Source: JALYLC01 sp963743275 (GTDB lineage: Bacteria; Actinomycetota; Thermoleophilia; Gaiellales; JALYLC01). From it: DNA of 64,000 bases. Under the pieces are notes generated by a model. The model saw only the letters and a list, made by a program, of their open reading frames with translations, had not been told where the DNA came from and did not search any database. This document shows, one piece after another, positions 55,080 through 63,891 of this stretch; positions within the stretch are counted from its first letter, which is position 1; every line of letters begins with the position of its first letter. Location: NCBI GenBank assembly GCA_963743275.1, contig CAVUPB010000008.1, positions 806,001 through 870,000 of the forward strand, in the 5' to 3' direction. The position numbers and the translations under genes are program-made.

Positions 55080-56727
55080 CGACCGGCGCCTCGGCGCGGC
55101 GCTGCAGGAGCGGTGCCCCGGCCGTCACGAAGAGCGGGATGAGGAGCACCATGAAGAACGACCCGAGCAACCCCCATACGAGCTCCCGTGGCGCGAAGCG
55201 CAGCATCACGTCGTAGTAGCGCAGCGTCATCGCGAGCGCGAACACTGCGCTGACGACGGACCATACGATAGTCGCGCCGGCGAAGATCACCAGTGCGCGG
55301 GCGCCCTCGGCGTGACGCCCCGCGAGGCGCGCGGCGAGCCAGATGCGCGCTCGCGCGCGCAGGTTCGGCTGGCGCACGACGTCGATCAGGATGTGGTACC
55401 CGTCGCGGTCGAGCATGGGGCTGAGGTTGAAGAGCGCGCCGAGGTAGGCGCCGAGCGCGACCTGGAACTCGACGTCGCGCAGCGTTCCCTTGCCGCTCAG
55501 GAGCGATGCCAGCGCGAAGGCCCCGCCCACGGCGAAGTCGCTGAGCGGGCCGGCCGCGCTGATCGCGATGCGGCGGCCGCGCGACTCGAACCAGGCCTCG
55601 GAGGTGTCGACGAAGGCGTACGGGAAGATCAGCACCATCTTGATGCCCGCGCGCGCCACGCGCCGCCCGTAGGAGGCGCACGCGAGGCCGTGCCCGAGCT
55701 CGTGCAGCGCGACCAGCGCGAGCCTCCCCGTGACGAACACCGCCGCACCCACGCCGACGTGGCTCGCGACGACGAACGGCGTGCCGTAGCGGCGGGCGAC
55801 GAGATAGCCGAACGCCGCCAGGCCGGCGGCGCCGAGCGCGACCAGCGCCACGATCACGGGCTTGAGGAAGAGCACCCAGGCACCGCGCGCATAGAGGCGC
55901 TCGACGACGTTGCCGAACGACTCCGAGGCCCACACGCGCGGGCGCGTGAGCCGCCGCAGCAGGCCCGGGCGCTCGGCCTCGGGCGCGTCCGCCGGGGCCT
56001 CGCTGCCATGCAGGAGGCCGCGCTCGGCGAGGTCGGTGAGCAGGCGCGCGAGCGCCGCCGGGCCGGCACTGCCGAAGAGCTCCTCGGCCTGGGCGACGAG
56101 CGCCGGCAGCGCGCGGTGGCCGTCGAGCAGGCGGAAGAGCGCGGCCTCGGCGTCGGAGAGGCGCACGAAGCCGCCTCCGCGCAGGTCGCGCAGGACGAAG
56201 CGCTCAGGGCCCTCCTCGGCCGACAGGCGCTTGAGCGCCCAGCCCGAGCGCACGCGCGGGCGCAGCGAGATCTCGCCCGACAGCGCCGCCTCGCCGGGCA
56301 CGGGGAGCGCGGCCAGGCTCGCGCCCGCCGGGACGACCAGGGTGCCGCCGGCGGCGGCCTCGTCCTCGACGGCGACGACGCGCAGGGGCAGGTCGCCGAG
56401 CTGGATCAGCGATCCGGCCGCGAGCGCGCGCGCGCCTTCGAGCGGGCGGCCGTCGAGGAACGTCCCGTGGCTCGAGCCCGCGTCCTCGAGCAGCGGCACG
56501 CCGTCGGCGAGGAGCACGCGCGCGTGCTGCCGCGAGACGCTCGGGTCGCTCAGCGTGACGTCGTTCTCGGGTCCGCGGCCGAGCGTGAGCGCGCGCGTCA
56601 GCGGGATGCGCGCGCCGCCCGGCGCGACGAGCTCGAGCGCCGGCCGCCGGCCGGGGATCGCCTTGCCGCACGCGCGGCAGGCGCTGCGCCCGGCGTCGAG
56701 CTGGCGGTGGCAGTACGGGCAGAGCAC
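55069..56727 (-). CDS. Zinc ribbon-FHA-PqqD-like-M50 membrane metalloprotease
   Basis: A 552-residue membrane protein. The N-terminal zinc ribbon is C3, C6, C17, C20. An FHA domain (about 30-110) has LGRGPENDV, SRQH and SSHGT, so it should bind phosphothreonine. A PqqD-like helical domain (about 170-240) has GGGFVRLSDAEAALFRLLDG. The C-terminal half is an M50 site-2-protease fold with H342-E-L-G-H346 and NLSPMLDRDGYH. The GTG start follows the PASTA gene stop by one base. Phospho-signal recognition coupled to intramembrane proteolysis is a reasonable inference; the substrate is unknown. Confidence 0.85.
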   Translation of the reverse strand: MLCPYCHRQLDAGRSACRACGKAIPGRRPALELVAPGGARIPLTRALTLGRGPENDVTLSDPSVSRQHARVLLADGVPLLEDAGSSHGTFLDGRPLEGARALAAGSLIQLGDLPLRVVAVEDEAAAGGTLVVPAGASLAALPVPGEAALSGEISLRPRVRSGWALKRLSAEEGPERFVLRDLRGGGFVRLSDAEAALFRLLDGHRALPALVAQAEELFGSAGPAALARLLTDLAERGLLHGSEAPADAPEAERPGLLRRLTRPRVWASESFGNVVERLYARGAWVLFLKPVIVALVALGAAGLAAFGYLVARRYGTPFVVASHVGVGAAVFVTGRLALVALHELGHGLACASYGRRVARAGIKMVLIFPYAFVDTSEAWFESRGRRIAISAAGPLSDFAVGGAFALASLLSGKGTLRDVEFQVALGAYLGALFNLSPMLDRDGYHILIDVVRQPNLRARARIWLAARLAGRHAEGARALVIFAGATIVWSVVSAVFALAMTLRYYDVMLRFAPRELVWGLLGSFFMVLLIPLFVTAGAPLLQRRAEAPVDEG

Positions 56728-56728
56728 G

Positions 56729-59272
56729 TCACGGCTTCGCGACGGCCGGCGACCACGCGGGCGTGAGCCCGCTCTGCAGCGGGTGCAGCTCGCGCGTGGC
56801 GAGGACGACGCGCACGATGCTGGCGGCGCCGCTGCACGTCTCCGACTGCTGCACGACGAGCTCGAGCCCGTCGGCGCGCCAGCTGATGTCGCACGAGTGC
56901 ACGCGCGGGACGGCCGTCGGCTTGCCCGACGGCAGGTCGTTCTTGACGGGCACGAGCTCGAGGTGGAAGAACGGCGTGCCCCAGTTCGCGCTCACCCCGA
57001 GCGTCTTGCCGTCGGGCGCCCAGGCCGCGTAGAGCGCGCCCTCGCCGGAGGCGTGGCCGTGCATGCCGTCGGTGACCGGGCCGCGCCAGTTCCAGTTCGC
57101 GACGACGGGCGAGTTCGCGACCGCGGACGTGAAGAGCCCGACCTCCGTCTGGCCGTCGTCCTTCGGGTCCTTCTGCAGGATCACGGAGATCGCGTGGCCG
57201 TCCGGCGCCCACGACGGGCGCGCGACGCTGAGCGCGGGATCGCGCACGCAGACCGGGATCTTGCCCGTCGAGGAGACCCGTTTGAAGCACAGGCGGAGGT
57301 CGTCCGGGGTCTTCGCGGAGGCGCGCACGAACGCGATCACGCGGCCGTTGGGCGAGAACGACGGGCGCTTGTCGACGAACCCGTCGCCGGTCAGCTGGCG
57401 GGCGGTCTGCGGCTTGGCCGGGTCGACGACCCAGATGCTCGAGGTGTTGTCGGCCGGGTTGCGCTGCACGTAGGCGATGAGGGTGCCCGTGCGGTTCCAG
57501 GCCGGCTCCTCGTCGCTCGCGCCGCTCGTCCCGATCGGCTGGCCGCGCAGCTTGCCCTCGTCGTTCATGACGAGGATCTGGCCGTTGCGCTGGAACGCGA
57601 TCGGCGGCGCCGGGCCGAGCGACACGAGCAGCGTCGCCTTCTGCCCGGGCTGGAGCTTCGTGCCCTCGGGCGGGTCGACGCTGATCACCTTGCCGGCGGG
57701 CACGGTGTCGCTGTAGGTCTCGCTCTGCGTCGTCTTGACGCCCGAGCCCAGCGCGTTGATGGCCGCGCCGGCGGCGAGACCCGCGAGCGCCGGCATCACG
57801 GTGGGCGCGCCCGTGGCGCCGCCCGTCGTGGCGCCTCCCGTCGTCGCCGTCGTGTCCGTGCCGGCGGTGTCGGTCGTGGCCGTCGTCTCGGGCGTCGTGG
57901 TCGCCGTCGTCGCGGTCGCCGGGTCGATCGTGATGTCGACGCCGGTGCCCTTGGCGACGGACGCGCCGGGATCGGGCGTCTGGTGGTCGACGATCGCCTT
58001 CGCGGGATCGTCGAACGGCGGGTCGGCGCGCCCGACCTGGAGCCCGCGCTTCTTGAGGCGCGCGTCGGCCGCCTGGAACGTCAGCCCGATCAGCTTCGGA
58101 ACGGTGACCTTGCCGGTGCCGACGGCGACCAGCACGATCACCTCCTTGCCCTTCTTGATCGACTTCCCGGCCGCCGGGATCGTGTTCAGGATGGTTCCGG
58201 CCGGGGCGCTCGCGGTCTCCTCGGGCTGCTGCGCCCCGAGCTTGAGCCCGGCCGCCTCGAGCTTCTGCTGGGCGGCGAAGACCTTCGCGCCCGTGAGGTC
58301 GGGCACCTTCGTGTTGTTCGGGCGCAGCAGCCACACGGCCACGCCGGCGGCGATCAGGATCGGCACGAGCGGCAGTACCCACGCCGGGATCCAGGGCCGT
58401 TGCCGGAAGACCCCGTTCTGCGGCCGTGCCGCGACCTCGCTGCCGACCGCCTGGGCCGTGACGCTGAAGCGGCGCTCCTTGGTGCGCCCGAAGAGCATCT
58501 GCTTGGGCGGCTTGACGCGGAACGGCGTGCCGTCGCGCCGGCCCGGCGCCGCGCTCAGCTGCTGCTTGTCGAAGTCGAAGCGGCAGGCGCTCTCGTTGTC
58601 GAGCGCCGAGACGACGACGTCGATCGGGGCGTTCGCGACGTTGCGCACGGCGATCGCGAACTCGGCGCCGCGGCGGCCGCTCGCGATCTCGGGACGCAGC
58701 TCGCTCTCGAGCTCGCAGTAGGGCTCGAGCGTGATCGTCGCCGTGGCCGCGCCCGCATCCTCGCCGCGTGCGCGCGAGCGCGCGACGATCTCGATCGGCC
58801 ACGCGCGCGCCTCGGCCTCCGGGCTGCGGGGCGGGTGCAGGCGGAGCGTCGACTCACCCTCGTAGGAGCCGCCCGGAGCGCCGTACGGCACGAGGTAGAC
58901 CGTCGGCGGCGCGAGCGTCCACCAGTCCTCGGGCATGCCGCGCACTTCGAGGTCGTAGTTGTCGACGATGCCGCTCTGGTTGCGCACCGTGACCACGAGC
59001 GCGGCCTGCGCGCCGGGCGCGAGCGAGAGGGCGACGGGCGCGTCGGCGGCCTCGTCCTCGAGCTTCCGCACCGTCACGATGACGCTGTCGGCGACCTTCG
59101 CGGGGACGCCCGTGAGGGCCGGCTTGGGCTCCTCCTGCTGTTCCTGCTCGGGCGCCGGGCCGCGCACGGCGGCCACGTGCACGGTCGGATCCCAGCGCGT
59201 GTAGGCGCCGCACTGCGGGCAGAAGTCGAGCCCCTCGGGGTTCGCGAAGCCGCAGCTGGCGCAGGCGCTCAC
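56729..59272 (-). CDS. Zinc ribbon-Ig-like-PASTA-PD40 membrane protein
   Basis: An 847-residue protein. A zinc ribbon (C4, C7, C18, C21) is followed by two beta-sandwich regions (about 55-275) and a membrane helix at about 297-316 (WVLPLVPILIAAGVAVWLL). Two to three PASTA repeats follow (322-387, 390-450, about 500-575) with a Thr-rich linker between them. The end is a PD40/TolB-like propeller (QRNGQILVMNDEGK, RPSFSPNGRVIAFVRAS, PSWAPDGHAISV). PASTA domains bind uncrosslinked peptidoglycan, so the propeller would sit at the wall. GTG overlaps the tail-protein-I stop (GTGA). Confidence 0.83.
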   Translation of the reverse strand: MSACASCGFANPEGLDFCPQCGAYTRWDPTVHVAAVRGPAPEQEQQEEPKPALTGVPAKVADSVIVTVRKLEDEAADAPVALSLAPGAQAALVVTVRNQSGIVDNYDLEVRGMPEDWWTLAPPTVYLVPYGAPGGSYEGESTLRLHPPRSPEAEARAWPIEIVARSRARGEDAGAATATITLEPYCELESELRPEIASGRRGAEFAIAVRNVANAPIDVVVSALDNESACRFDFDKQQLSAAPGRRDGTPFRVKPPKQMLFGRTKERRFSVTAQAVGSEVAARPQNGVFRQRPWIPAWVLPLVPILIAAGVAVWLLRPNNTKVPDLTGAKVFAAQQKLEAAGLKLGAQQPEETASAPAGTILNTIPAAGKSIKKGKEVIVLVAVGTGKVTVPKLIGLTFQAADARLKKRGLQVGRADPPFDDPAKAIVDHQTPDPGASVAKGTGVDITIDPATATTATTTPETTATTDTAGTDTTATTGGATTGGATGAPTVMPALAGLAAGAAINALGSGVKTTQSETYSDTVPAGKVISVDPPEGTKLQPGQKATLLVSLGPAPPIAFQRNGQILVMNDEGKLRGQPIGTSGASDEEPAWNRTGTLIAYVQRNPADNTSSIWVVDPAKPQTARQLTGDGFVDKRPSFSPNGRVIAFVRASAKTPDDLRLCFKRVSSTGKIPVCVRDPALSVARPSWAPDGHAISVILQKDPKDDGQTEVGLFTSAVANSPVVANWNWRGPVTDGMHGHASGEGALYAAWAPDGKTLGVSANWGTPFFHLELVPVKNDLPSGKPTAVPRVHSCDISWRADGLELVVQQSETCSGAASIVRVVLATRELHPLQSGLTPAWSPAVAKP

Positions 59273-59916
59273 TCGGCGGCCTTCTTCTTCGCCGCCGCCG
59301 CCTTGACGCGCAGCCGGTAGGCGACGTGCAGGGGCTTCTGCTCCTCGATCACGCGCGCGACGACCGCCTGGCGCGCGGCCGCGATCGGCGTGTCGCAGTA
59401 GACGATGAAGCGGTTGGCGGCCGGCGCGGGATCCGCCGAGGCGTCGCGCGTGAAGACGACGCCGCCCTCGTCCTCGACGCGCAGGGGCAGGTCGGGGAAT
59501 GTCAGCTTGAGCGCCATCTCGAGGCCCCGGCGCGTGCCGCGCCAGCGCGTCGCCTCGGCCGACTGCAGCACGAGCTCGCGCCGCGTGTGGTCGTCCATCG
59601 ACTCGTCGATCTCGAGCCCGAGCCACGCGGCCAGCACCTCGACCATGTCGATCGGGGCGAGGCGCGGATCGACGTAGGCCGGCAGGGAGTCGAGCGTTGC
59701 CACGATCGGGTCGAGCACCGTCTCGAGCGCACCGACGAAGCGCATCGCGAAGTCGTTCTCGCGGAACACGGCCGGCAGGGAGGCGCGCATGTAGGCGCGG
59801 GCCGAGGCCGACGGCGGCCCGGGCTCGCGCGGGCCGGTCGGCCGCGACTCGATGTTGAAGCGCCGGCGGCGGGTCGCGAACGTCGTCGCCCTGGTGGGGA
59901 CGTTGGGCACGCTCAC
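59269..59916 (-). CDS. Phage tail protein I-like baseplate component
   Basis: A 215-residue protein with the tail protein I/gpI pattern. ASLPAVFRENDFAMRFVGAL and DPIVATLDSLPAYVDPRLAP are followed by LAAWLGLEIDESM and WRGTRRGLEMALKLTF. In contractile tails it joins the wedge of the baseplate with protein J. It is coupled by GTGA overlaps to baseplate J upstream and the PASTA gene downstream. Confidence 0.88.
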   Translation of the reverse strand: MSVPNVPTRATTFATRRRRFNIESRPTGPREPGPPSASARAYMRASLPAVFRENDFAMRFVGALETVLDPIVATLDSLPAYVDPRLAPIDMVEVLAAWLGLEIDESMDDHTRRELVLQSAEATRWRGTRRGLEMALKLTFPDLPLRVEDEGGVVFTRDASADPAPAANRFIVYCDTPIAAARQAVVARVIEEQKPLHVAYRLRVKAAAAKKKAAE

Positions 59917-61913
59917 GCCCCCACGTGCTCGGCCTTGACGACGTGCTTGACCGACGCGATCAGCTCGTCGGCCTCGAGCGGCAGGAAGCTGCCCATCGGC
60001 TGCGCCTGCTGCTCGCCGCTGACGATGTCGGTCTCGTACACGCGCAGGATCTTGACGAAGTCGACGCCCTCCACTGCGTGCACGATGCCGTACAGCTCGC
60101 CCTGGTTGAGCGCGCGCCCGAACTCCCAGCCGGTGCCGATGCCTTCGAGCGAACCGCCGACGAGCGGGTTCAGATAGGCGTACAGCGCCTGGGCGACGTC
60201 GGTCTCGACGCGCGAGAGATCGGCGCGGCGGGCAGCCTGGACGTTGACGACGACGCTCACTCCGCGGTAGCGCGCGGGGCGCAGCTCGACCGTCGTGCCG
60301 ACCAGGCGGCGCTCGTCGAGGTACTCCGCGACCTCGTGCATGAGGTCGTCGTCGGGGATCAGCTCGTGGGCCTCGAGCAGGCGGTCGGCGGGCGTGATGC
60401 CGGGGACGATGCAGAGCGGGATGCTGCCGTCCTTGACGGGGAGGCAGAGCGCGCGCGCCACGCGCGGCGAGGCCTCGCCGCACAGGAACTCGAAGTCCTG
60501 CGCGGTGACGGCGCGGTAGCGCGTGCGCAGCTCCATGGCGGCGCGCACGCGGGTGCTGTCGATGTCCTCGAGGTCGACGCCGCCCGTCGCCCCGACCGGG
60601 TTCGTGACCGACACGACGCCGGGGATCGCCGACTTGAGCACGCTGAGCGTGCCGGCGGTGACGTTCCCGCGCCGCCCGCCGCCGTCGCGGTAGCCCGTCA
60701 TGCGCAGCAGCGAATGCACCGGAGGCACGCGCCCGTACTGGCGCCAGCCGCCGTCCGGCGAGCGCACGGCGGGCCCCAGCTCGATCGTGCCGTCGGCCGC
60801 GTCGAGCACGTAGTGACGGTCGTCGGGGCCGCTCTCGGCGAACGACTCGCGCTGCTCCCAGGCCTGCCACTCGTCGCCGCTCTCGGGCTCGAGCACCTCG
60901 AGGTGCTCGGCGGGCGTCGGCTCGAGCACGGGTGCGTAGAGCAGCTGGAAGCGCTGCGCCGGCGAGCCGTCGCTCTCGCCCAGGAGCTCGGACTGGTGCC
61001 GCGCCGAGTGCGCCGCCGGGATGATCGCGCCGACCGGCCCGGCGGTGATCGCGTAGATCTCGGGCGCGTGCGTGAAGCCCGCGCTCTTCGCACCCGAGCG
61101 CGTCACGCCGTCGAGGCGGCAGCGCACCCAGTACGCGCGCTGGCCCGCGATCGTCTGCGGCGAGTGCCGGGACGGCAGCTGCAGCTCGATCGCGCCGGAG
61201 CCGTAGTTGAAGCCGCCGGTGAGGTCGGAGAGCACCTGCGCCTCGCTCCAGCCCGTCTCCGAGGACTCGTCCGAGACCTCGAAGCGCAGCGGCGGATCCT
61301 CGGGATCGACGCCCGCGCCGCGCGCCTGCGAGCACTCGACGTCCATGCGCAGGAGCAGCCGCGCGAGCGACGTGTCGAAGCCGAGGTAGAGCGCGTTGCC
61401 GACCTTCGGCGGCTGCTCGAACGCGAGCTGGTCGCCGCCCTTCGGGCGCGCCACCCCGGCCGCGACGCCGACGTTCTTGGGTGCGCCGCCACGCTCGACG
61501 AGGTAGGCCATCGGGCGCGCCGGCGGGATCGTGAAGTCGTAGCTCGTCTGGAACACGATCGACTCGTCGCTGGCGGTGCGGATCGTGCCGACCTCGGTCG
61601 TCCCGGCAGGGATCTCGACCGGATCGACGGCCGGCGCGGCCAGGCGGAAGCGCACCTCCGTCGTGGCCGCGACCGGCTCGGCGACCTGGATCCCGAGCAG
61701 CTGGAGCAGCGAGAGGTGGAGCTTGTCGGGCACCCGGTTGAGCCGGTAGCCGAGCATCTCGGTCATCCACGCGAACAGCTCGATCAGCGTGATGCCCGGA
61801 TCCGAGACGTTGTGCTCGGTCCACTCCGGGCAGGCCTGGCCGGCGCGCAGGCGGGCCTCGTTGACGAGGTCCTGGAAGCGCCGGTCGTCGAGCTCGATCT
61901 GCGGGATGCTCAC
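59913..61913 (-). CDS. Baseplate protein J-like assembly protein
   Basis: A 666-residue baseplate wedge protein of contractile injection systems. Family features are the N-terminal CPEWTEHNVSDPGITLIELF with WMTEMLGYRLNRVPDK, and the C-terminal J core. That core includes AVTAQDFEFLCGEASPRVAR, VVVNVQAARRADLSRVE and ALYAYLNPLVGG. The length fits the eCIS/Pvc12-like type rather than the shorter phage P2 protein. GTG start overlaps the gp25 stop. Confidence 0.9.
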   Translation of the reverse strand: MSIPQIELDDRRFQDLVNEARLRAGQACPEWTEHNVSDPGITLIELFAWMTEMLGYRLNRVPDKLHLSLLQLLGIQVAEPVAATTEVRFRLAAPAVDPVEIPAGTTEVGTIRTASDESIVFQTSYDFTIPPARPMAYLVERGGAPKNVGVAAGVARPKGGDQLAFEQPPKVGNALYLGFDTSLARLLLRMDVECSQARGAGVDPEDPPLRFEVSDESSETGWSEAQVLSDLTGGFNYGSGAIELQLPSRHSPQTIAGQRAYWVRCRLDGVTRSGAKSAGFTHAPEIYAITAGPVGAIIPAAHSARHQSELLGESDGSPAQRFQLLYAPVLEPTPAEHLEVLEPESGDEWQAWEQRESFAESGPDDRHYVLDAADGTIELGPAVRSPDGGWRQYGRVPPVHSLLRMTGYRDGGGRRGNVTAGTLSVLKSAIPGVVSVTNPVGATGGVDLEDIDSTRVRAAMELRTRYRAVTAQDFEFLCGEASPRVARALCLPVKDGSIPLCIVPGITPADRLLEAHELIPDDDLMHEVAEYLDERRLVGTTVELRPARYRGVSVVVNVQAARRADLSRVETDVAQALYAYLNPLVGGSLEGIGTGWEFGRALNQGELYGIVHAVEGVDFVKILRVYETDIVSGEQQAQPMGSFLPLEADELIASVKHVVKAEHVGA

Positions 61914-62311
61914 TCGGACCCCGCGGGGATGAGATAGAACGGATACACGAGGTTGCGCACGTCGCTCGTCGTCCGCAGCGAGTAGGTGATCTCGATCACG
62001 AGCTTGCCGAGCTCGGCCTCGGAGGTGTCGAAGTCGATGTCGACGATGTCGATGCGCGGCTCCCAGCGGTCGAGTGCGACCCGGATCTCGTAGTCGATCC
62101 GGCCGAGCGTGAACGAGTCGATGGACTCGAAGACGTAGTCGTGGATGCCGCAGCCGAACTCCGGCCGCATCGGCCGCTCGCCCTGCGCCGTGCCGACGAT
62201 CAGGCGGATCGCCTCGTCGACGTCGTCGTGCGAGCGCGAGAGCGCGAGGCCGCCGCGCGAGTCGACCCGCAGGGGGAAGGCGATGCCGGCGCCGACGAGG
62301 TTGTCGCTCAT
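61910..62311 (-). CDS. gp25/gpW-like baseplate wedge protein
   Basis: A 133-residue protein with the gp25 lysozyme-like fold pattern. GIAFPLRVDSRGGLALS is the N-terminal loop. Next come RSHDDVDEAIRLIVGT and then GERPMRPEFGCGIHDYVFE, the family hallmark. It is the universal inner wedge of contractile tails. ATG overlaps the VgrG-like stop (ATGA). Confidence 0.92.
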   Translation of the reverse strand: MSDNLVGAGIAFPLRVDSRGGLALSRSHDDVDEAIRLIVGTAQGERPMRPEFGCGIHDYVFESIDSFTLGRIDYEIRVALDRWEPRIDIVDIDFDTSEAELGKLVIEITYSLRTTSDVRNLVYPFYLIPAGSE

Positions 62312-63891
62312 CCGAGCTGCACCATCCCGCTGACCTTGACCGTCGAGCCCTCGATCGAGATCGACGAGCCCTTGATCGTGACCGTCTGGCCCTGGATGGT
62401 GACCTCGCCGTTCGCGCTCTGCTTGATCGAGCCGTCCGTCGAGATCGTCATGTCGCCGGTGCTCTGGAGCTTGAGCGTGTCCTTGCCCTCGATCGCGATC
62501 GCCTTGTCGGCCTTGATCTGATCTCGGCCTCGGTGTGGAGCGCATAGGAGCCGTCGGTGTGCGCGAGGTCGTCCGGCGTGTCGTGGCCGTTCCAGAGCGA
62601 GCCGAGCACGTAGGGGCGCTGCACGTCGCCGTGCTCGAACGCCACGAGCACCTCGTCGCCGACCACCGGCAGCATCAGCTGCCCGCGCCCGTGCCCCGCG
62701 CCCGGGCGCGGCCATGCGCGCCCACCAGCTCTCGATCTCGTCGCCCAGCTCGGGGTACTTGACGCGCACGCGGCCCATCTTCTGGGGGTCGTCGTTCTGC
62801 GTCACGATCCCGACGACGACGGCCGCGCCGAACGCGCGCGCCACCGACGGCGTGGCGAGGTCGACGAGCGTGCGCGGCGAGCGGCCGCTGATCGTGAAGT
62901 GCGTCTGGTAGCCGGTCGTGCCGCGGAAGAGGTGCGAGGTCGACGAGAGCACGTAGTCGCCCTTGAAGCGCTCGCCGATGCCGTCGATCGCGACGATCGC
63001 GCCGGCGCGCAGCCGCGGGTCGCCGCGCGTCGAGCCCTCGGCCTCCAGGTACGCGTTGCCGAGCTGCGCGAGCATGCTCTTGGCGAGCGCGTCGCCCTCC
63101 TCGGGCGTCGAGACCGGCCGGTCGCTCACGGTCACGCGCCCGCCGCCGAGCGCCTTGCGCACCGACGACCGCTCGACGCCGATCTGGCTGCCGCCGTCCT
63201 CGCTCTTGGCGACCGACTCCATGACCTCCTTGGTCTGCGCGTTCCAGCTGCGCACGACGACCTCGTCGACCTGCTGCACGCCCGTGATGCGCGGCCGGAA
63301 GGCCGTCAGGCCCTCGCCCCAGCGCAGCGAGACCTTCTGGCGGTCGCGCGCGGCCTTGCGGAAGTAGAGCGTGCGCTTCTCGACCACGACCTCGCAGTCG
63401 ACGCGCCGCGCGAGCCGCCACAGGAAGTCCCAGTCGGTCTCGTTGCTCTGCTGCACGAAGTCGAGCACGCCGCCCGCGTCCTCGACCTCGACCTGGAACC
63501 CGGCGCGCTGGGCGACCTTCTTCGCGATGTCGCCGACCGTCACGTTCTGGTAGGTCTCGGCCGTCGAGGAGCGGTGCAGCGCGTGCGCGTAGTCGTAGCC
63601 GCGGGCGGCCAGGATCATGTGCCCCACGCTGAAGTCGGGCTCGACCGCCAGCACCTGCCCGACGATCAGCGACGTCATCGCGCCCCCGTCGGGCGAGGAG
63701 AACTTGATCTCGACCTCGGCGCCGAGCTTGAACGGGCTCTTGTCCATCTGCTCGAGCCCGGGGTCGGAGATGCGCACGGAGAACGCGTCCGGCAGCTGCG
63801 CGTGGTGGTCGACGCGCACCTCGGTGATGCGGCCGGCCAGCGTCGCGTCGAGCGGAGCGCCCGCGACGAGCACCTCGACGCCCGAGATCAC
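62308..63891 (-). CDS. VgrG-like spike/hub protein (gp27-gp5 type), two frameshifts
   Basis: About 527 residues. The N-terminal hub part (gp27-like; ARGYDYAHALHRSSTAETYQ) is followed by an OB-fold region and a C-terminal strand-repeat spike (IKGSSISIEGSTVKVSGMVQ). The OB-fold (LPVVGDEVLVAFEHGD, RPYVLGSLWNG) is out of frame. One surplus base at 62694-62697 (CCCC) and one missing base near 62519 bracket it. The repairs give PGRGHGRGQLMLPVVG and HTEAEIQIKADKA. The GTG start overlaps the LysM gene stop. It should cap the inner tube and puncture the target. Confidence 0.87.
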   Translation of the reverse strand: MISGVEVLVAGAPLDATLAGRITEVRVDHHAQLPDAFSVRISDPGLEQMDKSPFKLGAEVEIKFSSPDGGAMTSLIVGQVLAVEPDFSVGHMILAARGYDYAHALHRSSTAETYQNVTVGDIAKKVAQRAGFQVEVEDAGGVLDFVQQSNETDWDFLWRLARRVDCEVVVEKRTLYFRKAARDRQKVSLRWGEGLTAFRPRITGVQQVDEVVVRSWNAQTKEVMESVAKSEDGGSQIGVERSSVRKALGGGRVTVSDRPVSTPEEGDALAKSMLAQLGNAYLEAEGSTRGDPRLRAGAIVAIDGIGERFKGDYVLSSTSHLFRGTTGYQTHFTISGRSPRTLVDLATPSVARAFGAAVVVGIVTQNDDPQKMGRVRVKYPELGDEIESWWARMAAPGRGARARAADAAGGRRRGARGVRARRRAAPLRARLALERPRHAGRPRAHRRLLCAPHRGRDQIKADKAIAIEGKDTLKLQSTGDMTISTDGSIKQSANGEVTIQGQTVTIKGSSISIEGSTVKVSGMVQLG

